Of a stretch of 34,369 nucleotides of DNA, positions 25,891 through 33,318 are shown piece after piece. The first letter of the stretch is position 1, and each line of letters opens with the position of its first letter. The notes under the pieces are model-generated. The model did no database searches. It saw only the letters and a program-made list of their open reading frames with translations, and was not told the DNA's origin. The DNA comes from Bacteroidales bacterium (GTDB lineage Bacteria > Bacteroidota > Bacteroidia > Bacteroidales > UBA932). The DNA lies in contig JAFROJ010000010.1 in assembly GCA_017429765.1 (NCBI GenBank), positions 1 to 34,369 of the forward strand, written 5' to 3'. A program made the position numbers and the translations under genes.

Positions 25891-27228
25891 TCAACAGAAT
25901 AAGGAAATCACAAGGGCGACGAGGAAACCGACGCATCCAACGAGCGTCTCCATCACCGTCCAAGTCTTGAGGGTGGTCTTCTCGTCCATCCCCAGCAAGG
26001 ATTTCACGAGCCAGAAACCAGAGTCGTTGAAATGCGAGCAGACGGTCGCCCCGCCGGCTATGGCGGCCGTGACACAGGCCAGATGGATCGGCGAGAGCGA
26101 GGCGATCTCGGGCATCGAGGCGACCATTCCGGCGGCCATAGTCATCGCCACGGTGGCAGAGCCGACGGATATTCTCACCAAAGCGGCGACAACGAAAGCC
26201 ACAACCACGATCGGCAGGGAGGCCGAGGCGACAGCGCCGCCGATCACCTCCCCCAGTCCAGAATATTGCAGGATGTAGCGGAGCACCCCGCCGCAGGCAG
26301 TGACCAGGAGGATGAGGCCCACCGGCTCCAGAGACTTTGTCATCACCTTCTCAAGTTCCTCTTTTGAATAGCCGTTCCTGTACCCGAGCAGGATCATCGC
26401 GGTGAGGGTGGCCAGGGTCAGGGCGACGAAAGGCTCACCCAAAAAGCCCAGAATACCACGGGCCGGGGCGAAGGCCTCGACCACTCCGGCCACTGACTTT
26501 AGGATGATCAGCACCAATGGGATAAGGATGATGATGACGACTGTCCAGAACGAAGGGATCTTCGACTTGTCGGTCTTCCCTGCGGGAACGATCCTGTCCG
26601 GGGCGGGAATATGATACTTCTTCCCGCACCAGGATCCCCAGACCGGGCCGGCCACTATCATCGCCACGACTCCGCAAAGGGCGCCGATAAGGATCACCCA
26701 ACCCAGGTCCACCCCGAGCATAGTGGCGACCAGCACAGGGCCGGGAGTCGGGGGTATAAAGGCGTGGCCCACCGCCAAACCGGCCAGCAGGGGTATCGCG
26801 TAATAAAGCGAGGAGCGGCCGGTGCGTTTCGCGAGGGAGAAGGCCAGCGGGATCAGGATGATCAGTCCGGCGTCGAAAAAGACCGGCATCGCTATGACAA
26901 GGCCGGTGATGGCGAGGGCCCACGCGGCCTTTCTCTCCCCGAATTTGTCCACCATCGTCACGGCGAGCGCCTGGGCGCCGCCGGATATTTCCAAAACTGA
27001 GCCGAACATCGAGCCGAGCCCGACGAGTAAGGCGATGCCTTTCAGCGTGTTACCAATCCCGTCATCGACGGCGCCGATGATCTGGTCAAACGACATTCCA
27101 GCCCCCAGGCCGATCAGCACGGCTCCCACCAGGATGGCAATCATGGCGGGAAGCTTGAACCGGATGATCAGCGCGAGCAGGACGATCAGGCCGATGACGG
27201 CCGCGATGACGAGTCTGGTTGTGTCCAT
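25891..27228 (-). CDS. gntP: GntP-family gluconate:H+ symporter
   Basis: Inner-membrane permease of 445 residues, the usual family length, with about 12 hydrophobic segments. Family-typical pieces are 'FDQIIGAVDDGIGNTLKGIALLVGLGSMFG', 'MPVFFDAGLIILIPLAFSLA', 'HAFIPPTPGPV' and, near the C-terminus, 'GGATVCSHFNDSGFWLVK'. It imports gluconate or a related sugar acid. The ATG is 3 bases after the stop of the GH13 gene, so the two are co-transcribed. No gluconate kinase or dehydratase gene is seen nearby. The stop TGA abuts the convergent stop, forming TGATCA with no intergenic base. Confidence 0.92.
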   Translation of the reverse strand: MDTTRLVIAAVIGLIVLLALIIRFKLPAMIAILVGAVLIGLGAGMSFDQIIGAVDDGIGNTLKGIALLVGLGSMFGSVLEISGGAQALAVTMVDKFGERKAAWALAITGLVIAMPVFFDAGLIILIPLAFSLAKRTGRSSLYYAIPLLAGLAVGHAFIPPTPGPVLVATMLGVDLGWVILIGALCGVVAMIVAGPVWGSWCGKKYHIPAPDRIVPAGKTDKSKIPSFWTVVIIILIPLVLIILKSVAGVVEAFAPARGILGFLGEPFVALTLATLTAMILLGYRNGYSKEELEKVMTKSLEPVGLILLVTACGGVLRYILQYSGLGEVIGGAVASASLPIVVVAFVVAALVRISVGSATVAMTMAAGMVASMPEIASLSPIHLACVTAAIAGGATVCSHFNDSGFWLVKSLLGMDEKTTLKTWTVMETLVGCVGFLVALVISLFC

Positions 27229-27231
27229 CGT

Positions 27232-29166
27232 TTAACTCAAATCCAACACATAAACCCCTCTGGGGGCGATCTTCACAGGTGCCTTAAGGTCAACGACTTC
27301 CCCGGTCACGGCGTCAGTCCCCTTGGTGTAGTCTTTGACGACCTCGGAGAAGCGGGCCATGTTGACCTCACGCTCGGTGTCGGAGCCGTTCAGCATCACA
27401 AGGACCGTGTTCTTCCCGTCTGTGCGGGCATAGACATAGCACTTCGTCTGGTTGTCCGGGGTGTAGTGGATGAGTTTCCCCTCGGTCACGGGACCGGATT
27501 TCCGACGCCAGTTCAGAAGTTTGCTGGCGAAATCCCAGCACTCGTTCTGGAAAGCGTCACGGCCCTCCTTCGTGAAGGCGTCGACGGTGTCCTCCTTCCA
27601 GCCTCCCGGGAAATCGGCCCTCAGGGCATCCCGTCCGGCCATCGCGATCTCGGTCCCGTAATAGACCTGGGGGATACCGCGGGTTGTCAGCAGGAAGGCC
27701 AGGCCCTGCTTGAGTTTCCAGGCGGGATCCCCGGGATTCATGAAACGGGAGATGTCGTGGTTGTCCAGGAAGGTCAGGACGTGGTCGGGATCGGGGAACA
27801 GGAAGTCCTGGGTGATGACCTCGTACATCTTGAACAGGCCGGCCTCCGAGCCCTCGCTCGTGTTGCTCTCGTTGAGTATCTCGCGCTGGGTGGTGAAGGT
27901 CAGGTCGAAATCCATAACGGTCTTGAGGTGCGAATCCTTAGGATTGACGGCGGAACCTCGCTGCCACCAGCCGGCGGCGGAGTTGCGGGGGTACCAGCCC
28001 TCCCCGACTATGTTGAAGTCGGGATACTCAGCCTCGATCTCGTCGCACCATCGGACCATGAAATCGTAGTCGGCGTAGGGGTAGGTGTCCATGCGGATGC
28101 CATCGACCCGGGCATATTCAATCCACCATAAACTGTTCTGTATTAAATAGGTGGCGAGGTGGCGGTTACGCTGGTTGAGGTCCGGCATGCCTCCGGAGAA
28201 CCAGCCGTCGATGAGGGTCTGCCTCTCCGACTCTGGGGCGTGCGGGTCCATCAGCGTCCACTTGTAGTGGGTGGTGGTGACAAGGCCCTCTGGGCGCCAC
28301 CTCTGCGGTCCGGGCTGTCCGGGCTGTGCGCCCTGACGGGGCTGGGCCTGGGTCTGGGCGGCGGAGCGCTTCCCTATCTGGACGGCGACGTCGTTCTGGT
28401 TGAACCAGTCGTCCTCCGGGACATCCTCCATCCACCAATGCGTGCTTCCGCAGTGATTGAATATCATGTCCATAACGACCTTGATGCCCTTGCTGTGGGC
28501 GGCGTCGATCAGGTCGGCATATTCCTCATTCGAGCCCAGACGTGGGTCGATCATGTAGAAATCGGATATGGCGTAGCCGTGGGAGGCGTTGCTCCGGTTG
28601 TACTGGACCGGATTGAGCCAGATGGCAGTCACACCGAGCCGGTCGATGTAGTCAAGATGGTCTTTGATGCCCTTGAGGTCTCCCCCGTGATGGCCGCCGC
28701 CGTTCTGGCGGTTGACCGGGAAGTTCTCCCACGCGTCGTTGGAAGGGTCACCGTTGGAGAAGCGGTCGGGCATGATCAGATAGAGGACATCCTTTGTCGA
28801 GAAGCCCTGGGCTCCTGTTTTCTCATTACGGGGTTTTAACTCGAAGGTCTTGTCGGTGGTCCTCCGGTCCTCCTTGAAGCGGAAGGTCATCGTCCCGGGC
28901 TTGGCCTCAGGGGCGATGTCGAGATAGGCGAAGAGGTAGTTGGGGCTCTTGACCTTGGCTACCTCCTTGACTGTGACTCCGGGATAGTCCTTCAGGGACA
29001 ACTCGCAGGCCGAGATGCCGGGGCCGTAGAACATCACTTGCAACTCATGGTTCCTCATTCCGGCGTACCAGAAGGGGGGATCCATCCGCTGGATGTCAGC
29101 GGCGGCGAGAGTGGCCCCGAGGGCCAGGAATAATCCCGCCGAGAAAAATAACTTCTTGATTGTCAT
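27232..29166 (-). CDS. Exported GH13 alpha-amylase/neopullulanase-like enzyme
   Basis: Exported alpha-glucan hydrolase of 644 residues, similar to SusA-type and cyclomaltodextrinase enzymes. Signal peptide 1-23 ('FLALGATLAAAD'). An N-terminal beta domain (about 25-120) of the cyclomaltodextrinase type precedes the barrel, which opens 'DVLYLIMPDRFSNGD'. Catalytic residues: Asp360 ('DGIRMDTY'), Glu389 ('NIVGEGW') and Asp471 ('LDNHDISR'). A Gln/Pro-rich insert lies at about 266-290 in domain B. The C-terminal beta domain ends 'IAPRGVYVLDLS'. The start is fixed at 29166 by the signal peptide; a longer reading to 29439 is a shadow of the upstream gene. It follows the esterase-like gene by 25 bases and precedes gntP by 3. 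Confidence 0.93.
   Translation of the reverse strand: MTIKKLFFSAGLFLALGATLAAADIQRMDPPFWYAGMRNHELQVMFYGPGISACELSLKDYPGVTVKEVAKVKSPNYLFAYLDIAPEAKPGTMTFRFKEDRRTTDKTFELKPRNEKTGAQGFSTKDVLYLIMPDRFSNGDPSNDAWENFPVNRQNGGGHHGGDLKGIKDHLDYIDRLGVTAIWLNPVQYNRSNASHGYAISDFYMIDPRLGSNEEYADLIDAAHSKGIKVVMDMIFNHCGSTHWWMEDVPEDDWFNQNDVAVQIGKRSAAQTQAQPRQGAQPGQPGPQRWRPEGLVTTTHYKWTLMDPHAPESERQTLIDGWFSGGMPDLNQRNRHLATYLIQNSLWWIEYARVDGIRMDTYPYADYDFMVRWCDEIEAEYPDFNIVGEGWYPRNSAAGWWQRGSAVNPKDSHLKTVMDFDLTFTTQREILNESNTSEGSEAGLFKMYEVITQDFLFPDPDHVLTFLDNHDISRFMNPGDPAWKLKQGLAFLLTTRGIPQVYYGTEIAMAGRDALRADFPGGWKEDTVDAFTKEGRDAFQNECWDFASKLLNWRRKSGPVTEGKLIHYTPDNQTKCYVYARTDGKNTVLVMLNGSDTEREVNMARFSEVVKDYTKGTDAVTGEVVDLKAPVKIAPRGVYVLDLS
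28309..28326. repeat. 9-bp tandem duplication in the GH13 insert
   Basis: TCCGGGCTG occurs twice back to back and encodes Gln-Pro-Gly twice on the minus strand. It sits inside the low-complexity Gln/Pro-rich insert of the amylase. Confidence 0.85.
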
Positions 29167-29191
29167 ATAGTTCGTTTTATTAATATCTGGC

Positions 29192-30115
29192 TTATTCAAG
29201 GAACTTGACGTCACGCATGAAGGCGAAGAGGGCGTCAGTCCAGGCGTCGGAGGAGTGGCCGGTGGGGATGATGCCGAAGCCGTGCTGTGCCTCGAAATAG
29301 TAGTGGTACTCGACCGGGACGCCCGCCTTGTGCCAGGAGTTATAGACCCACAGGCTTTGCTCTGGCGTGAAGAACACGTCGTTGACGACTCCGCAGATGA
29401 ACATGGGCATGGCGTCTTCCGGCGCCTCGAAGGAATCATTGTCCCAGCCTCCGTAGATGACTCCGGCGAAATCGGGACGGGAGTCGCTGTCGTGGACCGC
29501 CGCCTGATGGAGGGTGGTGATGGCTCCGGCTGAGAAGCCCATCATGCCTATTCTGTCCAGCCCATATTCCGAGGCGTGGGCCCGAAGGTACCTCATCGCC
29601 TGGTCAGCGTCGGCGAAAGCGTATTTGACTCCCTCGAAGTCGTAGAGGTTGAAGTCAGAGCCAGGTTTCCCCCTGTCAGCGATGCTTCTCAGAAGGTTGC
29701 CTACCGCCCATTCAGCCTCCTCGTAACTAGCGGCCGGCTCGCCCGATTCCTTCATCAAGGGAGCCGTGCGGTACTTCAGCACGAAGGCGGTTATTCCTTG
29801 CTCGTTCAGCTTGCGGGCGACTCCGGTACCCTCATAATCATAGGCGAGGGAGATGAAGCCGCCGCCTGGCAGCACCAGCATACCAGTGCCGTTAGGATGC
29901 TCAGGGACAAACACTTCCAAGGTCGGCTTGGAGATGTTGAATAGGGTCACCGTGCCGTTGGGGTTAGTGTTGGTACACTCGCTGTGTGTCCAACCTTCGG
30001 ATCCGGGAGCCACGGACTCGTACAAGGGAATGATGATCCCGGAAGGAGAGTCGACCTTCCGGGCACAAGACGCCGCCATCAGGGCGAGCGAGATTAACAC
30101 GATTGTCTTATTCAT
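29192..30115 (-). CDS. Lipoprotein alpha/beta hydrolase, acetyl-esterase-like
   Basis: Probable lipid-anchored esterase of 307 residues. The lipobox 'LMAASC' puts the anchor Cys at about residue 17. The oxyanion region is 'LVLPGGGFISLAYDYEG', the nucleophile is Ser195 in 'MMGFSAGAIT', and the likely catalytic His is in 'YFEAQHGFGI' near the end. This arrangement fits BD-FAE/acetylxylan-esterase-type enzymes that remove acyl groups from glycans. It lies 25 bases upstream of the amylase and 28 downstream of the flavin-binding gene, so it is probably part of the same minus-strand transcript. Substrate unknown. Confidence 0.83.
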   Translation of the reverse strand: MNKTIVLISLALMAASCARKVDSPSGIIIPLYESVAPGSEGWTHSECTNTNPNGTVTLFNISKPTLEVFVPEHPNGTGMLVLPGGGFISLAYDYEGTGVARKLNEQGITAFVLKYRTAPLMKESGEPAASYEEAEWAVGNLLRSIADRGKPGSDFNLYDFEGVKYAFADADQAMRYLRAHASEYGLDRIGMMGFSAGAITTLHQAAVHDSDSRPDFAGVIYGGWDNDSFEAPEDAMPMFICGVVNDVFFTPEQSLWVYNSWHKAGVPVEYHYYFEAQHGFGIIPTGHSSDAWTDALFAFMRDVKFLE

Positions 30116-30143
30116 ATGCGCTTGCGGTTCTCCCGCTTCTAAA

Positions 30144-30629
30144 TCATTTTTCCCTGACGGCCTTGCCGCTCATGTGCTCGACGCTGAACTCCAGAACTTC
30201 AGCCCTTGGGCCGTTTCGGGTGATGTCCGACTCTATGTCGTAGCCTTCGGGGAAGTATTTCCGACCGATGGAACGGAGCCTCTCAATCCGGTCGGCGTCA
30301 ACGTCCAACAGCCTGACTCGGCCGAAGCAGATGACGCTTTTCACCTGAAACCACCAGTCGCCGGATTCCTTCTCAGGCTCGCCCAGAACCATGAAACAGG
30401 CTTTGTCACAAGCCCGTATGGCGTCTATTTTGTGTCCTTCCCTCGCGCTATGGAAGTACAGTTTCCCGTCCTCAAACACATAGTTGACGGGGATGGAGTA
30501 GGGATAACCGCCGTCACCGATGACGGAGAGAACTCCACGATAAGCGTGTTCCAGGATTCGAAGGGTCTCTTCGATGTCAAGAGCTTGTTTTGACCGGCGC
30601 ATCGGCCGGAAAGTCGTTTGATCGCTCAT
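30144..30629 (-). CDS. Pyridoxamine 5'-phosphate oxidase-family flavin protein (NimA-like)
   Basis: Small cytoplasmic split-barrel flavoprotein of 161 residues. 'MRRSKQALDIEETLRILEHAYRGVLSVIGDGGYPYSIPVNYVFEDGKLYFHSA', read in pieces, is the Nim-type N-terminal half; 'GHKIDAIR' follows with the conserved His. The C-terminal half keeps 'SVICFGRVRLL'. The family includes 5-nitroimidazole reductases that give drug resistance, but most chromosomal members have no proven resistance role. A purine stretch AAGGAG lies 12 bases before the ATG. It sits between two hydrolase lipoprotein genes with gaps of 26 and 28 bases. Confidence 0.87.
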   Translation of the reverse strand: MSDQTTFRPMRRSKQALDIEETLRILEHAYRGVLSVIGDGGYPYSIPVNYVFEDGKLYFHSAREGHKIDAIRACDKACFMVLGEPEKESGDWWFQVKSVICFGRVRLLDVDADRIERLRSIGRKYFPEGYDIESDITRNGPRAEVLEFSVEHMSGKAVREK

Positions 30630-30655
30630 ATTGTGTCACTTCTCCTTACTTATGG

Positions 30656-31285
30656 TCACTTGTGAGAGAAAACCCATTCCAGACGGCTCGCGGTGTAGCT
30701 TTCCTTACACGTTTTCTCATGATCCCAACCTTCTTCAGTGTCGAACTTGTATTCTCCGGGTTTGCCGGCGCAGGCCATGGCCGCCGTGATCAGATCGGGA
30801 TAGGCCGACAACATGTTCCAGGTTCCGGTGCCTCCCATCGACCCGCCGAAAAGAAAAACCTTCGAGTTGACGCCCTGTCTCTCTGACTTTATCAGATATT
30901 CCAAGGCGTTCCCCATCTTCACCCAATCCATCGTCTTGCCTTGCGAATCGGCCTCGGGGCACTGCGGGACGATGAATATGGCGCTTATCCCCTTGCTCTT
31001 GACATATTCAGCTATTCTCTGGACCGCTGGTTCCTCAATCTGCTTGTTATTGTCGTCTCCTCTTGAAGATCCCCCGTGAAGATAAACAGCCAGGCAAGGG
31101 GTCACGCCGTCCTTAAGATTGATTTCCGCCCGCCTGTAAGGCCGCTTGGCGTTGGCGAAGGTGTAGGTCCTGGCCTGGAAAACTATCTCCTCGGACGATG
31201 AGCCTTCGGAGGAGTCTTTCTCCTTGTCGCAGGACGCCAGACAAACGAGAGAGGCGGCAATCAAGTATGCGACGCGGCGTTTCAT
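30656..31285 (-). CDS. Alpha/beta hydrolase lipoprotein with apparent internal deletion
   Basis: Predicted lipoprotein of 209 residues. Lipobox 'SLVCLASC' with Cys about 19, then a Ser/Glu linker. The oxyanion region is 'LAVYLHGGSSRGDD' and the nucleophile is Ser149 in 'LFGGSMGGTGTW'. After 'AAMACAGKP' the sequence passes at once to 'GEYKFDTEEGWDHEKTCKESYT' and ends 'RLEWVFSHK'. In related esterase/prolyl-oligopeptidase-like proteins that end is the native C-terminus with the catalytic His, while the strand carrying the catalytic Asp ('GTAD'-type) normally lies in between. About 40-60 residues thus appear to be missing in frame. The ATG overlaps the stop of the MetH-like gene (ATGA). It may be inactive or may use a different acid. 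Confidence 0.7.
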   Translation of the reverse strand: MKRRVAYLIAASLVCLASCDKEKDSSEGSSSEEIVFQARTYTFANAKRPYRRAEINLKDGVTPCLAVYLHGGSSRGDDNNKQIEEPAVQRIAEYVKSKGISAIFIVPQCPEADSQGKTMDWVKMGNALEYLIKSERQGVNSKVFLFGGSMGGTGTWNMLSAYPDLITAAMACAGKPGEYKFDTEEGWDHEKTCKESYTASRLEWVFSHK

Positions 31286-32757
31286 CCAATATTAAAAACA
31301 ATATCCCGGGAAGGAATGCCAACCGAGGCGAGCGTCCGGATCACAAGGGCTCGGTCGTCGAGGTTTTGCACCCAAATAGCGGCGCCAAGGGAGCGGAGGA
31401 CGGCCGCTTTCTCCGCGAAATCGGGCTCATGGGGATCCAGCGGTCCGGCAAGGCACTTGCCCTGGGCGTTCTTAAGGCCTTGAAGAAGGGTCTCCCAGTC
31501 AGATGAATCTATCAGCAGGGCGGACGAGGAGACGGAAGGGTCGCTTTGGATCAGGCGGACGAGACGCTCCATCACCGCCGGAGTGTCAGGCAAGCCGTCC
31601 AGATTGACATGAAGAAGAGAGGCTCCTTCGGAGGCGAGCCTGTCGGAGACGGAATAGAGGGCGTCCTCATATTCCCCTCTCTCCATCATGCCGGCGAAAT
31701 CCTCAGACTTCCCGACATGGGCGGCGGGGCTTGCCGCTATTGGCTCTTCTCCAAGATCCCACATTTCCAACCCGCTCAGCACCAGGCTTTTCCCCGGGGG
31801 AGGCACCGTCCGGGAACGCAGGGAGGGCAGGGCGCGGATATGTTCAGGCGATGTGCCGCAGCAGCCTCCGTAGAGGTTAACCTCTCCATCCAGCCCCATA
31901 ATGTGGCTCGCCATCTTTTCAGGACTTTCGTCATATTCACCGGTAGCGTTCGGCATTCCGGCGTTGGGATAGCAGACCAGCGGCGCGGGGCACCAGGAAC
32001 TTAGCGAGCGGACCAGCGGGAGGAGCCCCTCAACGCCCATCGAGCAGTTGAGACCGAAGGCGGCGAGCGGCGCGTGGGAGACAGCGGTGTAGAAGGCCTC
32101 AAGGCTCTGGCCGGTCAGCGCCCGCCCTCCCCCGCTCACCGAGACAGACACGATCACCGGGAAGCCCGGCCTAGCCTTTTGGACACCGTACAGAGCCGCC
32201 TTGGCGTTGAGGGCATCGAAACAAGTCTCGACTATGATGAGGTCAACCCCGCCGTCGATCAAGGCCCTTGCCTGTTCCTCATAGGCGGCCGCCACTTCAT
32301 CGAAACCACAGGGGCGCCATTCCGGACGGGTGAAATCGGAGACCAGCGACAGGGACTTCGAGCCGGGGCCCATATTCCCGGCCACCCAGACCTTCCGAGG
32401 CGCCGAGTCCGCGACCTCCCGGGCGAGACGGGCCGCGGCGAAGGCCATTTCGGGGGCTGCCGACGAGAGACCGTAATCACTCTGTACAATGGAGTTGGCG
32501 CCGAAACTATTGGTCTCGATAATGTCAGCCCCAGCCTCAACATAAGAGCGGTGGATGGAACGGATCACATCCGGCCGTGTCAGATTCAGGCACTCGTTGT
32601 CTCCTTTCACATCCCTTGTGGGCGTGACCGGCAGACCCCGCCGGTAATCCTCCTCCGTGAGGTTGAACCGCAGGATCTGGGTACCCATGGCCCCATCCAA
32701 CCTGAGCGCGCGTTCTTGCCGCAAGGTGTCCGGAGAGAAAACGCTGTTCTTTCCCAT
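31282..32757 (-). CDS. MetH-like homocysteine S-methyltransferase, truncated in the folate domain
   Basis: Resembles the N-terminal part of cobalamin-dependent methionine synthase; 491 residues against about 1230 for full MetH. The homocysteine domain (1 to about 320) is complete: 'RLDGAMGTQI', 'ETNSFGAN' and the three zinc ligands Cys238 ('GLNCS') and Cys299-Cys300 ('GGCCGT'). From 'LVLSGLEMWDLGEEP' a pterin-binding domain begins, but the folate loop 'NVGERTN' is replaced by 'IAASPAAHVGKSE'. Only pieces such as 'LLIDSSDWETLLQGLKNAQGK' remain, and it stops at 'RDIVFNIG', about halfway through that domain. No cobalamin or activation domain follows. The start is set at 32757: the in-frame TTG at 32781 overlaps the -7 element. 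It overlaps the next gene by 4 bases. Either a decayed remnant or a stand-alone homocysteine methyltransferase using another donor. Confidence 0.8.
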   Translation of the reverse strand: MGKNSVFSPDTLRQERALRLDGAMGTQILRFNLTEEDYRRGLPVTPTRDVKGDNECLNLTRPDVIRSIHRSYVEAGADIIETNSFGANSIVQSDYGLSSAAPEMAFAAARLAREVADSAPRKVWVAGNMGPGSKSLSLVSDFTRPEWRPCGFDEVAAAYEEQARALIDGGVDLIIVETCFDALNAKAALYGVQKARPGFPVIVSVSVSGGGRALTGQSLEAFYTAVSHAPLAAFGLNCSMGVEGLLPLVRSLSSWCPAPLVCYPNAGMPNATGEYDESPEKMASHIMGLDGEVNLYGGCCGTSPEHIRALPSLRSRTVPPPGKSLVLSGLEMWDLGEEPIAASPAAHVGKSEDFAGMMERGEYEDALYSVSDRLASEGASLLHVNLDGLPDTPAVMERLVRLIQSDPSVSSSALLIDSSDWETLLQGLKNAQGKCLAGPLDPHEPDFAEKAAVLRSLGAAIWVQNLDDRALVIRTLASVGIPSRDIVFNIG

Positions 32758-32778
32758 AACGATGTCAGTTGTATTATA

Positions 32779-32786
32779 CAAAGATA
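32779..32786 (-). promoter_or_regulatory. -7 element for the metH-like gene and minus-strand array
   Basis: Minus strand TATCTTTG, an exact TAnnTTTG match, 21 bases before the ATG at 32757. The palindromic repeat at 32791-32860 begins 4 bases further upstream and covers the -33 position, so no canonical TTTG is present there. Confidence 0.6.
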
Positions 32787-32790
32787 GAAA

Positions 32791-32860
32791 AGAATTCTTC
32801 TCTGCGTTCAGAATGACAGCTCTGTGTCATTCTGAGGCAGGTTCACCTGCCGAAGAATCT
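32791..32860. repeat. Palindromic interspersed-type repeat
   Basis: TCAGAATGACA (32808-32818) and TGTCATTCTGA (32825-32835) form an 11-bp perfect stem with a 6-base loop. GGCAGGT/ACCTGCC (32836-32851) forms a second hairpin. The outer arms ATTCTTC (32794-32800) and GAAGAAT (32852-32858) close the whole. The 'GTCATTCTGAG...GAAGAATCT' wording is one I associate with repeats scattered between genes in several bacterial groups. It lies between the metH-like promoter and the GlsB-type gene. Confidence 0.7.
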
Positions 32861-32890
32861 GCTTTCTGGTCACCCTCAGGCAAATATGGA

Positions 32891-32930
32891 CTGATCAAGA
32901 TTGCGGCTACTTACAAGCCTTCTTGATCAG
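32891..32930 (-). terminator. Inverted repeat across the stop codon of the GlsB-type gene
   Basis: CTGATCAAGA (32891-32900) and TCTTGATCAG (32921-32930) are perfect 10-bp arms around 20 bases. An inner GGCT/AGCC stem can form in the loop. The stop TAG (32907-32909) is inside. No T run follows on the minus strand, so a terminator role is uncertain; it may be an RNA-stabilising hairpin. Confidence 0.5.
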
Positions 32931-33164
32931 GTTCCAGACCCAGATAAGGACGACGGCGCCGATGACAGCGCTGATGATCTGGCCGTACCATTGTGACCAG
33001 AAAGATCCGTCCGCTCCGATGAGGCCAAGCAGCCATCCGCCGACAACGCCGCCGAGAAGGCCGATGATGATGTTCCAGATGAGTCCACCTTTGGATTTGA
33101 ACACGAAGAAGCCGGCGAGCCAGCCTGCGATGGCTCCGAAGAGCAAAGTGAGAATGATGTTCAT
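32907..33164 (-). CDS. GlsB/YeaQ/YmgE-family stress-response membrane protein
   Basis: Small inner-membrane protein of 85 residues with three hydrophobic segments. Family-typical text is 'LLFGAIAGWLAGFFVFKSKGG', 'IIIGLLGGVVGGWLLG' and 'ISAVIGAVVLIWVWNLIKK'. Members are sometimes annotated as transglycosylase-associated proteins; their role is unclear, with links to envelope or acid stress. Single gene with its own -7 element; a hairpin spans its stop. Confidence 0.9.
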   Translation of the reverse strand: MNIILTLLFGAIAGWLAGFFVFKSKGGLIWNIIIGLLGGVVGGWLLGLIGADGSFWSQWYGQIISAVIGAVVLIWVWNLIKKACK

Positions 33165-33186
33165 GGCTTTGATTGTTTATGTGTAG

Positions 33187-33194
33187 TAAATATA
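33187..33194 (-). promoter_or_regulatory. Putative -7 element for the GlsB-type gene
   Basis: Minus strand TATATTTA, 22 bases before the ATG at 33164. GTTG (33213-33216 on the minus strand), 18 bases upstream, is one base off the -33 TTTG. Confidence 0.45.
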
Positions 33195-33306
33195 CAAAAA
33201 AACGCGCTATTACAACTATACCCGCCATCAGCGCCGCAGGGATTCCAAGAGCCATTCCGACAAGGCGCGTCAAGAATTATAGTCATATATTATCAAAGAT
33301 AATAAC

Positions 33307-33314
33307 TAAATTTG
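33307..33314 (+). promoter_or_regulatory. -7 element for the GreA/GreB gene
   Basis: TAAATTTG fits TAnnTTTG exactly and ends 4 bases before the ATG at 33319, so the transcript would be leaderless or nearly so. No TTTG at -33. Confidence 0.5.
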
Positions 33315-33318
33315 AGCC

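Noticed and set aside
29167-29439. N-terminal extension of the GH13 gene
   Set aside because: The extra residues are Ser/Thr/Pro/Arg-rich out-of-frame reading of the upstream esterase gene. A good signal peptide starts at 29166.
30116-30143. GCGG/CCGC hairpin between the NimA-like and esterase-like genes
   Set aside because: A 4-bp stem without a T run is too weak to call a terminator; the genes probably share a transcript.
32758-32781. TTG start for the MetH-like gene
   Set aside because: It overlaps the TATCTTTG -7 element, so it would not be in the transcript.
33165-33273. Short minus-strand reading with a hydrophobic stretch ('ALGIPAALMAGIVVIARFF')
   Set aside because: It looks like a membrane segment, but the frame continues as nonsense antisense-type sequence through the GlsB-type gene and covers its promoter. 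It could be a relic, with no support for a gene.
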